NCBI GenBank assembly: GCA_964576195.1
Contig: CAZNUD010000003.1
Location: forward strand, 4,285 to 68,284
Length of the DNA stretch: 64,000 nt
Direction: 5' to 3'
Source: UBA2658 sp964576195
GTDB lineage: Bacteria; Bacillota; Clostridia; Oscillospirales; Oscillospiraceae
The notes beneath the pieces were generated by a model. It saw nothing but the letters and a program-made list of their open reading frames with translations, was not told the DNA's origin and ran no database searches. Positions 8,575 through 17,330 of the stretch are shown here, piece by piece (within the stretch, counting starts at the first letter, position 1; every line of letters starts with the position of its first letter). Both the position numbers and the translations under genes were made by a program.

Positions 8575-9591
8575 ATGCAGACACAGCATTATATCGACAC
8601 CAATGATTACAGAAGAGAAGATCTGATGAAAATTGCCGAGCTTTCTCTGGTTCTTAAAAAATGCATAAAATCAAACTACTTTCCACAGCTTCTCCGCCAC
8701 AAAACTCTGGCAATGATATTCCAGCAATCCTCAACCCGTACTCGGGTGTCCTTTGAAACTGCCATGGCCCAACTAGGAGGGCACGCCCAGTACCTTGCCC
8801 CAGGTCAAATTCAGTTAGGCGGCCATGAAACCATCGCCGACACCGCCCGTGTTCTATGCCGCCTTGTGGATATTATTATGGCCCGCGTTGAGCGCCACGA
8901 AAGTGTTTTGGAGCTTGCTGATAACGCTACTGTTCCGGTTATTAACAGTATGTCCGACTATAATCACCCCACACAGGAAATGGGTGACATCATAACTATG
9001 ATGGAGCACCTGCCCCAGGGAAAAACGCTGTCAGACTGCAAGGTTGTATTTGTAGGCGATGCCACCCAGGTATGTGCATCCTTGGGCTTTATTTGCACCA
9101 AAATGGGCATGGAGTTTGTCCAGTTTGGTCCCAAAGGTTTTCAGTTGCGTGAAAACCACTTGAAGATCCTCAAGGAAAACTGCGACGCTTTCGGCGGAAG
9201 CTATCTTATCACCGATGATGCCGACTTGGCCCTTAAGGATGCCGATTTTATCTACACCGACGTTTGGTACGGCCTTTATGAGGCAGAACTATCGGAAGCC
9301 GAGCGAATGAAGATTTTTTACCCCAAATATCAGGTAAACGCCGAGCTTATGTCAAAGGCCTCTCCCCATGCTAAATTTATGCACTGTCTGCCCGCATCAA
9401 GAGGCGAGGAAGTAGCGGACGAGGTCATGGATAGTCCTGCTTCTCTGGTTTTCGACGAGGCTGAAAACCGCCTTACCTCCATCCGTGGTATCCTTGTTTA
9501 CCTTCTCCGTGACAAACTTGGCGATCCTGAGGAAGCTGACTTTACAGGTCTCAAAAAAGAACTTGATGAGGTGCTCATGGGGCTTCATTGA
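8575..9591 (+). CDS. ptcA: Putrescine carbamoyltransferase
   Basis: 338-residue transcarbamylase. The carbamoyl-phosphate loop STRTRVSF and the HCLP motif place it in the aspartate/ornithine carbamoyltransferase family. Three features favour putrescine over ornithine: the QYLAPGQIQLGGHE block, the DVWYGLYEAE segment in place of the ornithine-binding SMG loop, and close overall resemblance to my memory of enterococcal AguB/PtcA. In the agmatine deiminase pathway the enzyme phosphorolyses N-carbamoylputrescine to putrescine and carbamoyl phosphate. GGGAGG precedes the ATG. An APC-type exchanger follows after 80 bp, as in agu clusters. The expected agmatine deiminase and carbamate kinase are not in this window, so the physiological direction is uncertain. 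Confidence 0.87.
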   Translation: MQTQHYIDTNDYRREDLMKIAELSLVLKKCIKSNYFPQLLRHKTLAMIFQQSSTRTRVSFETAMAQLGGHAQYLAPGQIQLGGHETIADTARVLCRLVDIIMARVERHESVLELADNATVPVINSMSDYNHPTQEMGDIITMMEHLPQGKTLSDCKVVFVGDATQVCASLGFICTKMGMEFVQFGPKGFQLRENHLKILKENCDAFGGSYLITDDADLALKDADFIYTDVWYGLYEAELSEAERMKIFYPKYQVNAELMSKASPHAKFMHCLPASRGEEVADEVMDSPASLVFDEAENRLTSIRGILVYLLRDKLGDPEEADFTGLKKELDEVLMGLH

Positions 9592-9671
9592 GATATGCCT
9601 TCAAATAATTAGCTCCGGTTGTATATCCTATTAACAAATCATCCTGCGCATTGCGCACGGGAGGTCATTAA

Positions 9672-11027
9672 ATGGAAGAAAAGAAAGTTAGTCTTGTAAA
9701 GAGCATAATGTTCACCATCTGCTCTGTGCTGGTGCTTGACACCTTTGTAGCTCCAGCTATCATAGGAGTATCCTCCATCACCACATGGATTATTACTGCC
9801 ATTGTATTTTTCATCCCCTACGGTCTTATTAGCGCCGAGCTTGGCAGCACCTATCCGGATGATGGCGGGATATACCACTGGGTAGACCGCGCTTATGGCG
9901 AGCGCCCCGCAGTTCTGGTGGGTTGGTTTTACTGGGTAAACGTGGCCTTTTGGATGCCTGCGGTTTTCATCGCCTTTGCCACGTGGATTTCCTATGTGTT
10001 TTTCCCCGATGCAAATCCTTGGTTGCTCTTCTTTATAGCGGTTATTATGTGCTGGGTAATCGTCGCCATCGGCATTCGCGGCATCGAATTAAGTGTTGCT
10101 GTAACGAATATCGCAGCCATTGCCAAGGTAGCCGTTCTGCTTATTTTTGGCTTTTTGGGAATTGCATACAGCATTAAAAACGGCCTTGCCAACGACTTTT
10201 CCCTGAGAAGCTTCATACCCAGCTTTGGCAGCACCACTCAATACGTTGCCGCTATAACCTATAACCTGCTGGGCTTTGAGCTAATCGGCTCTATCGGTAA
10301 TCAAATCCACGACCCTGGACGCACCATACCCAAGATGACCATTTTCGCGGGAGTTGCCATTACTGCTCTCTACGTTTTCGGCACCTTTGGCATTCTCTCT
10401 GCCATACCAGCCGATCAGGTGGACACAGCCGATGGCTTCTTCTACGCACTTCAAGAGTTGTGTACCGTTTTCGGCAGCTTTGCCCGGCCCCTATTCATCA
10501 GCATTATCGTTATCGCCTCCCTTACTCTGGTTGCCAATATGGTAAGCTGGTCGCTGGGCTCCTGTGAGGTTCTCGCCGCCGCCAATCTGGACAAGCGCAG
10601 TCGCCTGCTGGCTCACCGAAACAAAAAATACGACACTCCCGACGGCCTTTATATAACTATGGGCATCATTGCCACTGCACTGCTTATTCTGAACTTTTCT
10701 TTTTCCGGCGACGCAAACGAGGTCTTTTGGACGATCCTATCCTTTAGTTTCGTAATATTCCTCATTCCCTATCTATTCATGTTTCCCGCTGTGGTTAAGC
10801 TCCGCCGCATCGACCCGGATACGCCCCGCCCATATCGGGTGCCCGGCGGCAAGGCGGGACTGCTTGTCAGCGTCATTCTATGTGAAGTAGTCGTCGGTCT
10901 GTCCGTATTGTTCCTTTTCAAGGATGCCGGCAGTGGGCTGGGTATCTGGACACTTATTATAGGAACTATAATAACTACCGTAATCGGCTATATGCTCTAC
11001 AAAGCGGGGGATAAGAGCGGGGGATAA
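9672..11027 (+). CDS. aguD: APC-superfamily permease, probable agmatine/putrescine exchanger
   Basis: 451-residue integral membrane protein with about 12 hydrophobic segments and the N-terminal APC signature (FVAPAIIGVSSITTW, then YPDDGGIYHWVDRAYG) of amino-acid/polyamine antiporters. Its position right behind putrescine carbamoyltransferase mirrors the agmatine-putrescine antiporter AguD; the substrate is inferred from that context only. A GGGAGG site lies 7 nt before the ATG. The C-terminus ends with a near-tandem duplication around GDKSGG. A terminator at 11048 closes the two-gene unit. Alternatives are a glutamate/GABA-type or other amino-acid exchanger. Confidence 0.75.
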   Translation: MEEKKVSLVKSIMFTICSVLVLDTFVAPAIIGVSSITTWIITAIVFFIPYGLISAELGSTYPDDGGIYHWVDRAYGERPAVLVGWFYWVNVAFWMPAVFIAFATWISYVFFPDANPWLLFFIAVIMCWVIVAIGIRGIELSVAVTNIAAIAKVAVLLIFGFLGIAYSIKNGLANDFSLRSFIPSFGSTTQYVAAITYNLLGFELIGSIGNQIHDPGRTIPKMTIFAGVAITALYVFGTFGILSAIPADQVDTADGFFYALQELCTVFGSFARPLFISIIVIASLTLVANMVSWSLGSCEVLAAANLDKRSRLLAHRNKKYDTPDGLYITMGIIATALLILNFSFSGDANEVFWTILSFSFVIFLIPYLFMFPAVVKLRRIDPDTPRPYRVPGGKAGLLVSVILCEVVVGLSVLFLFKDAGSGLGIWTLIIGTIITTVIGYMLYKAGDKSGG

Positions 11028-11047
11028 GAGCGAGGAATAGAAAAATC

Positions 11048-11078
11048 GGGCTGTCGAGCTTCGGCGGCCCCTTCTTTT
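11048..11078 (+). terminator. Terminator of the ptcA-aguD unit
   Basis: A 10-bp stem with two G-U pairs and a 3-nt loop, followed by CTTCTTTT. Confidence 0.75.
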
Positions 11079-11142
11079 GGCACTTTTGTGAAGAAAATCG
11101 TCATAATTTCGCCAAAACGCTCAAAAAAGCTTTCTTCCCGCC

Positions 11143-11171
11143 TTGCACCCGCTAAGCAGCGGGACTATAAT
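11143..11171 (+). promoter_or_regulatory. Promoter of the ClC gene with palindromic spacer
   Basis: TTGCAC (11143-11148), 17-bp spacer, TATAAT (11166-11171). The spacer carries a perfect 6-bp inverted repeat, CCCGCT-AAGC-AGCGGG (11148-11163), which could be a regulator site. Confidence 0.7.
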
Positions 11172-11203
11172 GAGGTGTAATGAAATTAACAGGGAGTCCT
11201 TAA

Positions 11204-12460
11204 ATGCACATTTCGCGACATCAGTTTTATAAAGCAGGCGACCAGCCCTTCACCCTCATCAAATGGCTGCTGTTTGCCTGCATAATTGGCATAGTGGTCG
11301 GACTTGTGTCCATCACCTTTTACTACGCCTTCGATTTCGTAACCGAGCTTCGGCTGGCGCACCCGTGGCTGCTCTATCTTCTGCCGGTGGGCGGTCTTGC
11401 AATCATTCTGCTCTACCGCGTTTCGGGCATGGAGAAGGACAGGGGCACAAACTTCGTCCTCCTCGCCGTTCGGGAAAACACCGTGCTTCCCCTGCGAACC
11501 GCTCCGCTGGTGTACATATCAACGCTCATAACCCACCTTTTCGGCGGCTCCTCAGGACGAGAGGGAGCCATCCTTCAAATCGGCGGCTCCATCTCCTCCT
11601 CCATCGGCAGGGTGATGCACCTTGACGATAAGGACAGCCGCATCATCACCATGTGCGGCATGTCGGCGGCGTTTTCCGCCCTGTTCGGCACCCCGATTGC
11701 CGCGGCGGTTTTCGCCATGGAAATGGTAAGCGTGGGCATTATATACTACGCCGCCATAGTCCCCTGCACCCTCTCCGCCATTATCGGCGTCGGGCTGGCG
11801 GGCTATCTGGGCGTTCCCCCCACCGTCTTCCAAATAGCCGCCTTGCCTGATTATTCCGTGGTTTTAGTCCTTCAGGTAATCGCCATGGGCGTGCTCTGCG
11901 CGCTCCTTTCCGTCATTTTCTGCATGCTCATGCACATTACGCCAAAGCTCTATGAAAAACACCTCCCCAACCCGCTGATTCGTGTTGCCGTGGGCGGCGC
12001 GCTGGTTATCGGCATAAGCCTGCTTATAGGTACCCGGGACTATAACGGCGCAGGCTCTCAGGTAATTTCCTCCGCAATTGCAGGCTCCGCCCGTCCCGAG
12101 GCATTTCTCTTCAAAATGATTTTAACCGCCCTCACTTTGGGCGCAGGCTTCAAAGGCGGCGAAATTGTGCCCGTTTTCTTCACCGGCTCCACCTTCGGCT
12201 GCGTTGCCGCCTCATTAATCGGGCTTTCCCCCTCCTTCGGCGCGGCGCTGGGTCTGGTTGCGGTTTTCTGCGGTGTTACCAACTGCCCGCTTACCTCAAT
12301 TTTTCTCGCCTTCGAGCTTTTCGGCGGGGAGCACCTGCCCATGTTCGCGCTGGTTTGCGCCATCAGCTACATGCTCTCGGGCTATTACAGCCTTTACACT
12401 GAGCAGAAAATTATGTACAGTAAGCTCCGCCCTGTGTTCATAAATCGCAAGGCAGAATAA
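11204..12460 (+). CDS. ClC-family chloride channel/transporter
   Basis: 418-residue ClC protein with about ten membrane helices. Family signatures visible: GSSGREGAILQIGGS (equivalent of G-K/R-E-G-P, with the gating glutamate in REG) near residue 115, and GFKGGEIVPVFFTGSTFG near residue 325, the third anion-coordinating segment. The second-glutamate position that separates H+/Cl- antiporters from channels cannot be assigned reliably by eye. Family members exchange chloride (or fluoride, in the ClC-F branch) for protons; the GREGA rather than GREGP form leaves the substrate open. AGGGAG precedes the ATG. It has its own promoter and terminator, so it is monocistronic. Confidence 0.9.
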   Translation: MHISRHQFYKAGDQPFTLIKWLLFACIIGIVVGLVSITFYYAFDFVTELRLAHPWLLYLLPVGGLAIILLYRVSGMEKDRGTNFVLLAVRENTVLPLRTAPLVYISTLITHLFGGSSGREGAILQIGGSISSSIGRVMHLDDKDSRIITMCGMSAAFSALFGTPIAAAVFAMEMVSVGIIYYAAIVPCTLSAIIGVGLAGYLGVPPTVFQIAALPDYSVVLVLQVIAMGVLCALLSVIFCMLMHITPKLYEKHLPNPLIRVAVGGALVIGISLLIGTRDYNGAGSQVISSAIAGSARPEAFLFKMILTALTLGAGFKGGEIVPVFFTGSTFGCVAASLIGLSPSFGAALGLVAVFCGVTNCPLTSIFLAFELFGGEHLPMFALVCAISYMLSGYYSLYTEQKIMYSKLRPVFINRKAE

Positions 12461-12476
12461 CGCCTTCTAAAAAAGC

Positions 12477-12517
12477 AAAGAGATGCCCCGTATGCTAAGC
12501 ATACGGGGTATCTCTTT
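12477..12517. terminator. Terminator between the ClC gene and fadA
   Basis: A 20-bp near-perfect inverted repeat (one G-U pair) with A-rich left and T-rich right flanks, sitting between convergent genes; bidirectional. Confidence 0.85.
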
Positions 12518-12568
12518 GTGTGTTATATACTATGAGTAAGCTTAAATTGAATCTCGGATGCTGCTAAT

Positions 12569-13753
12569 TTAGCACATCTCGAAGATGCCGGCAGCGCCCA
12601 TACCGCCACCGATGCACATGGAGACAACACCACGCTTTTTGTTGGTGCGCTTAAGCTCAGCAAGGAGCTTGCAGGTAAGCATAGAGCCGGTGCAGCCCAG
12701 GGGGTGACCCAGAGCAACGCCGCCGCCATTGGGATTGACCTTCTCGGAATCAAGCTTCAGCTCACGGATGCAAGCAATAGCCTGAGAAGAGAAAGCCTCG
12801 TTGAGCTCCCAAACGTCGATGTCCTCAGTCTTAAGACCAGCGATCTTAAGAGCCTTAGGAACAGCGTAAACAGGGCCGAGACCCATGTAATCGGGCTCGC
12901 AGCCAGCGACTGCGAAGCAGATAAACTTAGCGATGGGCTTAAGTCCCAGCTCTTCTGCCTTTTCCTTAGCCATGATGAGCACGCAAGCGGCTGCGTCGTT
13001 CATCTGGGAAGCGTTACCTGCTGTAACTGTGCCGCCCTTTTTGAAGACGGTCCTCAGCTTAGCAAGAGTTTCCATGGTAAGACCGCGACGTACGCCTTCG
13101 TCCTTGTTGAAAGGAACGGTGTACTTCTCAACGTGGCCGGTTTCGTGGTTTGTTTTGTACATAACAGCATCAACAGTGATGATCTGATCGTCGAAATGTC
13201 CCTCATCCTGAGCTTTGATAGCCTTGATGTGAGAATTCAATGCGAACTCATCCTGCTCCTCGCGGGTAATCCCGAAACGAACAGCAATGTTTTCAGCTGT
13301 GTTACCCATAGCGGTCATCGCTCTGGGATCTTTTCTGGCGCCCAGCTCAACGTTAGGAACGTTGAGGTTACCGCCCATAGGAACCATGGACATGGTCTCT
13401 ACGCCGCCGGCAAGAATAATATCAGCCTGTCCTGCCATGATGGCGTTTGCTCCCATAGCGATAGACTGCAGACCGGAAGAGCAAAAACGGTTTACGGTCT
13501 GAGCAGGCACGGTTTCGGGGATGCCGGCCAGCATGCCGATGTTGCGAGCAACGTTGGTGCCGGTTTCTGCTTCCTGGAAAGCGCAGCCGAGAATTATATC
13601 GTCGATAAGAGCGGGATCGAAGGTGGGAATCCTAGCAAGAGTTCCCTTGATGACCTGAGCTGCGTATTCCTCAGGTCTGGTGTCTTTCAGAGTGCCTTTC
13701 GGAGACTTGCCGATTGCACTACGACCGTATGCTACTATAACTGCTTCTCTCAT
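12569..13753 (-). CDS. fadA: Acetyl-CoA C-acyltransferase (FadA-type thiolase)
   Basis: 394-residue thiolase. The acylated cysteine is in VNRFCSSGLQSIA (near residue 88), and the second catalytic set is NPNGGGVALGHPLGCTG plus CIGGGMGAA. The NRFCSSGLQ form is that of degradative 3-ketoacyl-CoA thiolases (FadA/YusK) rather than NKVCGSG of ThlA. It would cleave 3-ketoacyl-CoA to acetyl-CoA and a shortened acyl-CoA. It lies 12 bp after the FadN-like gene, the same order as fadN-fadA in Bacillus. Codon use is strongly biased, suggesting high expression. No acyl-CoA dehydrogenase is present in the window. Confidence 0.92.
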   Translation of the reverse strand: MREAVIVAYGRSAIGKSPKGTLKDTRPEEYAAQVIKGTLARIPTFDPALIDDIILGCAFQEAETGTNVARNIGMLAGIPETVPAQTVNRFCSSGLQSIAMGANAIMAGQADIILAGGVETMSMVPMGGNLNVPNVELGARKDPRAMTAMGNTAENIAVRFGITREEQDEFALNSHIKAIKAQDEGHFDDQIITVDAVMYKTNHETGHVEKYTVPFNKDEGVRRGLTMETLAKLRTVFKKGGTVTAGNASQMNDAAACVLIMAKEKAEELGLKPIAKFICFAVAGCEPDYMGLGPVYAVPKALKIAGLKTEDIDVWELNEAFSSQAIACIRELKLDSEKVNPNGGGVALGHPLGCTGSMLTCKLLAELKRTNKKRGVVSMCIGGGMGAAGIFEMC

Positions 13754-13765
13754 GTTTATTCCCCC

Positions 13766-16105
13766 TTAGTTACGGACAGCTTTGCCGTTTGCCAGCATGC
13801 CCATGATACGTTCCTGAGTCTTCTCTTCGCCGGCGAGGGACAGGAAAGCTTCGCGCTCGAGGTCGCGGATCTGCTGGAGAGGCACTTCCGCGCCATAGGG
13901 CAAATCGCCGCCGGTGATGATATGAGCAACCTTGGTTGCGATCTTAACATCGTGATCGGTCATGAAACCGCCGTTCTTAGCCATGAGCAGGTCATAACTA
14001 ATTGCGCCGAAGCCGTATTCGCCGACAACCTTGATGGTGGGATCAGCACCTACACGATAGTTGTGAGATGCCATCCAAAGAACCTGTTCCTTAGCAGACT
14101 GAAGCTGCTTTGCCTTGTTGCGCTCAATGTATGTTTCCTTGTTAAGATAACCAGCCTCGATAGCAAAGTCAGCACTCATGTTGACCTTAGCCATAGCGAT
14201 GGCCTGCCACAGAGCCTTAACAGCATTGTAGCGAGAGGTTTTCTGGGTGTCCCAGCAGCGGTTCATTATGCGGCGCAGCAGTTCAGAGCAGCCGCCGCCT
14301 GCGGGAACGAGGCCAACGCCGAACTCAACCAGACCCATGAAGGTGTCTGTGTGAGGAACGGAAGCCTGGCAGTGCATTGCAACTTCGCAGCCGCCGCCGA
14401 GGGTCTGGCCGAAGGGAGCGGAAACGGTGGGACGGGGAGCAAGTTTAAGGGACTTGGTGCCATCCTGGAGACCACGGATAAGAGCATCGAGCTTATCCCA
14501 CTCCTTATCCTGTGCCAAGCTGTAGATAGTGAACAGGTCAGCGCCGGCGCAGAAGTTCTTGCCTTCGTTACCAACAACCATACCAAGCCAGTTGTCACCC
14601 TTGAGAAGCTCAGTGCCTTCGAGGATCATTTCGCCGACCTTCTCGCCGATTGCGTTAGCTGTGCAATGGAACTCGCAGCAAAGGACGCCGTCGCCCATGT
14701 CGAGCAGGGAAGCATCGTCGTTTTCCTTAACGACCTTGCAGTCGCTCAACTTAAGGAAGGGACTGACAACGGGGCCTTCGTCATAGAATTTCTCTTTGCC
14801 GGCAGCGAGTCTGTCAAGAACCCACTTAGGAATGACTTCGCCGTCTTTTGCCCATGCATCGCAGGTCCTGCGAACACCGATTTCATCCCACATCTGGAAT
14901 ACGCCGTAGGGCCAGTTAAAGCCGGAGTTTAGAGCCTTATCAATTTCTCTGAAGTCGTCAGCGATCTCGGGAACGAGACGTGCGGCATACAGGAAGAGAG
15001 TTTTGTTAAACTCGTATGTGAACTTCTGCTCCTTGGAGTCGCCGAAGCACATATATTCGTACTGGTTAGAAGACTTCTTGGCCTCTTCTATTGCAGGAAG
15101 CTCGTCTGCCTTCTTCTGGATGTATTCTTTCTTTCTCCAGTCATAGCAGAACAGGGTCCTCTTGCCGTCAACCATTTCCTTCTTGTAGAAGCCGTGCTTA
15201 ACCTTATCGCCAAGAACGCCGTCGGCAACCATGTCCTTGATGTACTGGGGAGTATCATACTCAACCTTTTCGCGCTCGTCTGTGGAAACAGCGAGAACGT
15301 TGCCGGCAACGGCATTGAGAATGTCTATACCAACCATATCACAGGTCTTGCAGGTAGCAGCCTTTGTGTGGCCCATGATGGGGCCGGTCAGCTTGTCAAG
15401 GGTGGGAACGTCGTAGTCATACTTCTCAGCCAGACGCAGAGCGGAAACTGCTGCGAAAACGCCGATACGGTTTCCAACGAAGTTGGGGGTGTCCTTAGCG
15501 TGGCAGACGATCTTGCCCAGGCCGTTCTCTGCAAAGTGCTGCATGCGCTCATAAGGAGCCTTCTCGGTCCACTTGGTGGGAATCATCTCGAACAGAGCCA
15601 TCCAACGGGGGGGGTTGAAGAAGTGGGTGCCCATGAAATACTTCTTAAACTCATCGTCCATTGGGCTGACAATGTTGGTGCAGTTAACGCCGGAGGTGTT
15701 GGATGAAACGATAGCATCCGCCTTGCGGTGGGGAGCGATCTGCTTGAGAACGCTCTGCTTGATTTCGATGCGCTCGGAAACAGCCTCAACGATCCAGTCA
15801 GCATCGTCAATCTCGTTTAGGTTGTCGGTGGTGTTGCCAACGCGGACGTTCTTAACAGCACCCCTGCTGAGGGTCATGTTATTGCGAGGTTTTTTAATCC
15901 TGTCGAGACCGGCAAGTGCGAAACGGTTGCGGAATTCATATGAATCCTCTGTGTAACCCTTTGCCTTTTCCTCATCGGTCAGGCCCTGGGGGGGCACGAT
16001 GTCCAGCAGAACAACCTCGACGCCAACACTGGCGACAAGACCTGCTATGGATGCACCCATGACGCCGGCGCCAAAAACGACGGCTTTGTTGATGTTCTTA
16101 ATCAT
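13766..16105 (-). CDS. fadN: 3-hydroxyacyl-CoA dehydrogenase/enoyl-CoA hydratase fusion (FadN type)
   Basis: 779-residue bifunctional beta-oxidation enzyme. The N-terminal half is a 3-hydroxyacyl-CoA dehydrogenase: Rossmann motif VFGAGVMGASIAGLVASVG at residues 9-28, SSNTSGVNCTNI, and the catalytic-His segment GTHFFNPPRWMALFE. The C-terminal part (from about residue 480) is a crotonase fold with oxyanion-hole block NFCAGADLF, the GGGCEVAMHC glutamate and LVEFGVGLVPAGGG. The dehydrogenase-first order is that of FadN/YusL, opposite to E. coli FadB. An AAGGAG site precedes the ATG. It is followed by fadA and preceded by a separate crotonase gene 317 bp upstream. Confidence 0.93.
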   Translation of the reverse strand: MIKNINKAVVFGAGVMGASIAGLVASVGVEVVLLDIVPPQGLTDEEKAKGYTEDSYEFRNRFALAGLDRIKKPRNNMTLSRGAVKNVRVGNTTDNLNEIDDADWIVEAVSERIEIKQSVLKQIAPHRKADAIVSSNTSGVNCTNIVSPMDDEFKKYFMGTHFFNPPRWMALFEMIPTKWTEKAPYERMQHFAENGLGKIVCHAKDTPNFVGNRIGVFAAVSALRLAEKYDYDVPTLDKLTGPIMGHTKAATCKTCDMVGIDILNAVAGNVLAVSTDEREKVEYDTPQYIKDMVADGVLGDKVKHGFYKKEMVDGKRTLFCYDWRKKEYIQKKADELPAIEEAKKSSNQYEYMCFGDSKEQKFTYEFNKTLFLYAARLVPEIADDFREIDKALNSGFNWPYGVFQMWDEIGVRRTCDAWAKDGEVIPKWVLDRLAAGKEKFYDEGPVVSPFLKLSDCKVVKENDDASLLDMGDGVLCCEFHCTANAIGEKVGEMILEGTELLKGDNWLGMVVGNEGKNFCAGADLFTIYSLAQDKEWDKLDALIRGLQDGTKSLKLAPRPTVSAPFGQTLGGGCEVAMHCQASVPHTDTFMGLVEFGVGLVPAGGGCSELLRRIMNRCWDTQKTSRYNAVKALWQAIAMAKVNMSADFAIEAGYLNKETYIERNKAKQLQSAKEQVLWMASHNYRVGADPTIKVVGEYGFGAISYDLLMAKNGGFMTDHDVKIATKVAHIITGGDLPYGAEVPLQQIRDLEREAFLSLAGEEKTQERIMGMLANGKAVRN

Positions 16106-16250
16106 GAGATAGCTTCTCTCCTTTTTGCTTTCTATTAAACTCTGCGGGACGCTAAGCGTCTGCGCGGGATTTACAAAAAAATTACCAAAGAAACAGCGGT
16201 TTCAGCGCTCCGTACGACGGCAAGGCGCTGTGTCTTTTCCACCACGGGTA

Positions 16251-16289
16251 CGGTATCCGAAGCCTTTTCGGCCTCGGATACCGATTTTT
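16251..16289 (+). terminator. Terminator-like hairpin in the ech-fadN gap
   Basis: The 317-bp gap between ech and fadN holds a 10-bp perfect stem (CGGTATCCGA/TCGGATACCG) with an inner GCC-TTTT-GGC hairpin, followed on the plus strand by ATTTTTC. The T-tract is on the strand without genes, so it would end a plus-strand transcript; on the minus strand it could be a processing or attenuation hairpin between ech and fadN. A shorter repeat (GACGCTAAGCGTC) lies near 16150. No ORF of note is seen here. Confidence 0.5.
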
Positions 16290-16422
16290 CGTAATGTAAG
16301 CTAAAGCTTCTCCCGCGCAAGGCAAGGAGGGCTATTTAGCAATAAAAAGACAGGAATTTGGTTTTGTTACAGCGGTTTTGGCGGAAGCACAACGCTTTCC
16401 GTCATATGATGCTTAGCTGCCC

Positions 16423-17229
16423 TTAGTTAAAGTTTGCTCTTCTCTTCTCTACGAAGCCGGAAACGCCTTCTTCGAAGTCTGCGGTTGCACCGCAAGCCAT
16501 CTGTGCGTCAACTTCCTTCTTAACGTATGCGTCAAAGCCGTTAAACTCGGACTCCCATACCAGCTCCTTTATGTACTTGTAGGAGGCGGAGGGACCATAG
16601 GTGAATTTCTTTGCGCGCTTGAGGGTTGCTTCTGCAAAAGCATCGTCGTCCTCAATGACTTCGTTGATCATGCCAAGAGCCTTAGCATCATCAGCAAATA
16701 CCATCTGGCCGCCGTCCATTGCCAGCTCAACAGCCTTCTTAAGGCCAACAGCGCGGGTAAGGAGGTAGATTCCGCCGGCATCGGGAACAAGACCCAGCTT
16801 AGAGAAAGCGGTCATGAACACGGAAGCCTGAGTAGACATGGTGTAGTCACATGCCAGAGCAACGCCGACACCAGCGCCTGCGCAAGCACCCTGAACGGCA
16901 CCAACAACGGGCTTGGGACTCTTGAGGATTGCCTTGGTAACGTTTGCCATCTTGCCAATGGACTTGCCGAACTCGCGGATAAAGTCTTCCTTGGCATTGT
17001 TCTTAATGCCGTCGTACATAGCAGCAACGTCGCCGCCTGCAGAGAAAGCCTTCTCGGTGGTGGAGTTGATGAGCATAGACTTGACGCTAGCGTCCTCGTC
17101 TGCCATATGTATAGCAGCTTCGAGCTCGTCAAGCATAATCTCGTCAAATGCGTTCATGTTCTTGGGGCTGTCCATGGAAATGATTGCAACTCTGTCCTTT
17201 ACTTCGTACTTTACCTTTGTGAAATCCAT
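16423..17229 (-). CDS. Enoyl-CoA hydratase/isomerase family protein (PaaG-like)
   Basis: 268-residue crotonase-fold protein. The oxyanion-hole block is AFSAGGDVAAMYDG near residue 63, and the second is GACAGAGVGVALACDY. The glutamate of true hydratases in the GGGCELA motif is replaced here by glycine. The later loop reads FSKLGLVPDAGG, with aspartate, as in PaaG and delta3-delta2-enoyl-CoA isomerases. So an isomerase role, preparing double bonds for beta-oxidation, is more likely than plain hydration. An AAAGGA site sits 7 nt before the ATG. First gene of the minus-strand fatty-acid set, behind a promoter embedded in a large palindrome. Confidence 0.85.
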   Translation of the reverse strand: MDFTKVKYEVKDRVAIISMDSPKNMNAFDEIMLDELEAAIHMADEDASVKSMLINSTTEKAFSAGGDVAAMYDGIKNNAKEDFIREFGKSIGKMANVTKAILKSPKPVVGAVQGACAGAGVGVALACDYTMSTQASVFMTAFSKLGLVPDAGGIYLLTRAVGLKKAVELAMDGGQMVFADDAKALGMINEVIEDDDAFAEATLKRAKKFTYGPSASYKYIKELVWESEFNGFDAYVKKEVDAQMACGATADFEEGVSGFVEKRRANFN

Positions 17230-17294
17230 AATTCTTGTCCTTTCTGATTATGTTGAAAAATAGGATGCTCCTGCCTACCGTTATGCACGCGCTA

Positions 17295-17330
17295 GGCACC
17301 TTGTTGTATTATACAAGCAAACAAGGTGCC
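17295..17330. promoter_or_regulatory. 36-bp operator-like palindrome over the ech promoter
   Basis: A perfect 11-bp inverted repeat, GGCACCTTGTT ... AACAAGGTGCC, with a 14-bp centre that contains the TATAAT of the ech promoter. The transcription start would fall inside or just past the left arm, so this is a DNA site rather than a transcript hairpin. A repressor of the TetR, GntR or MarR kind governing the beta-oxidation genes is an attractive guess; no such regulator gene is adjacent. Confidence 0.65.

Noticed and set aside
8575..9591. Annotation as ornithine carbamoyltransferase (argF)
   Set aside because: The ornithine-binding SMG loop is replaced by the WYGLYEAE segment, the APGQIQLGGHE block is of the putrescine enzyme, and a polyamine-type exchanger follows.
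12704..14932. A 742-codon open frame on the plus strand across fadA and fadN
   Set aside because: It is antisense to two clearly conserved genes. Their strongly biased codons suppress stops on the opposite strand. It has no ribosome site, no domain-like sequence and runs across a gene boundary.
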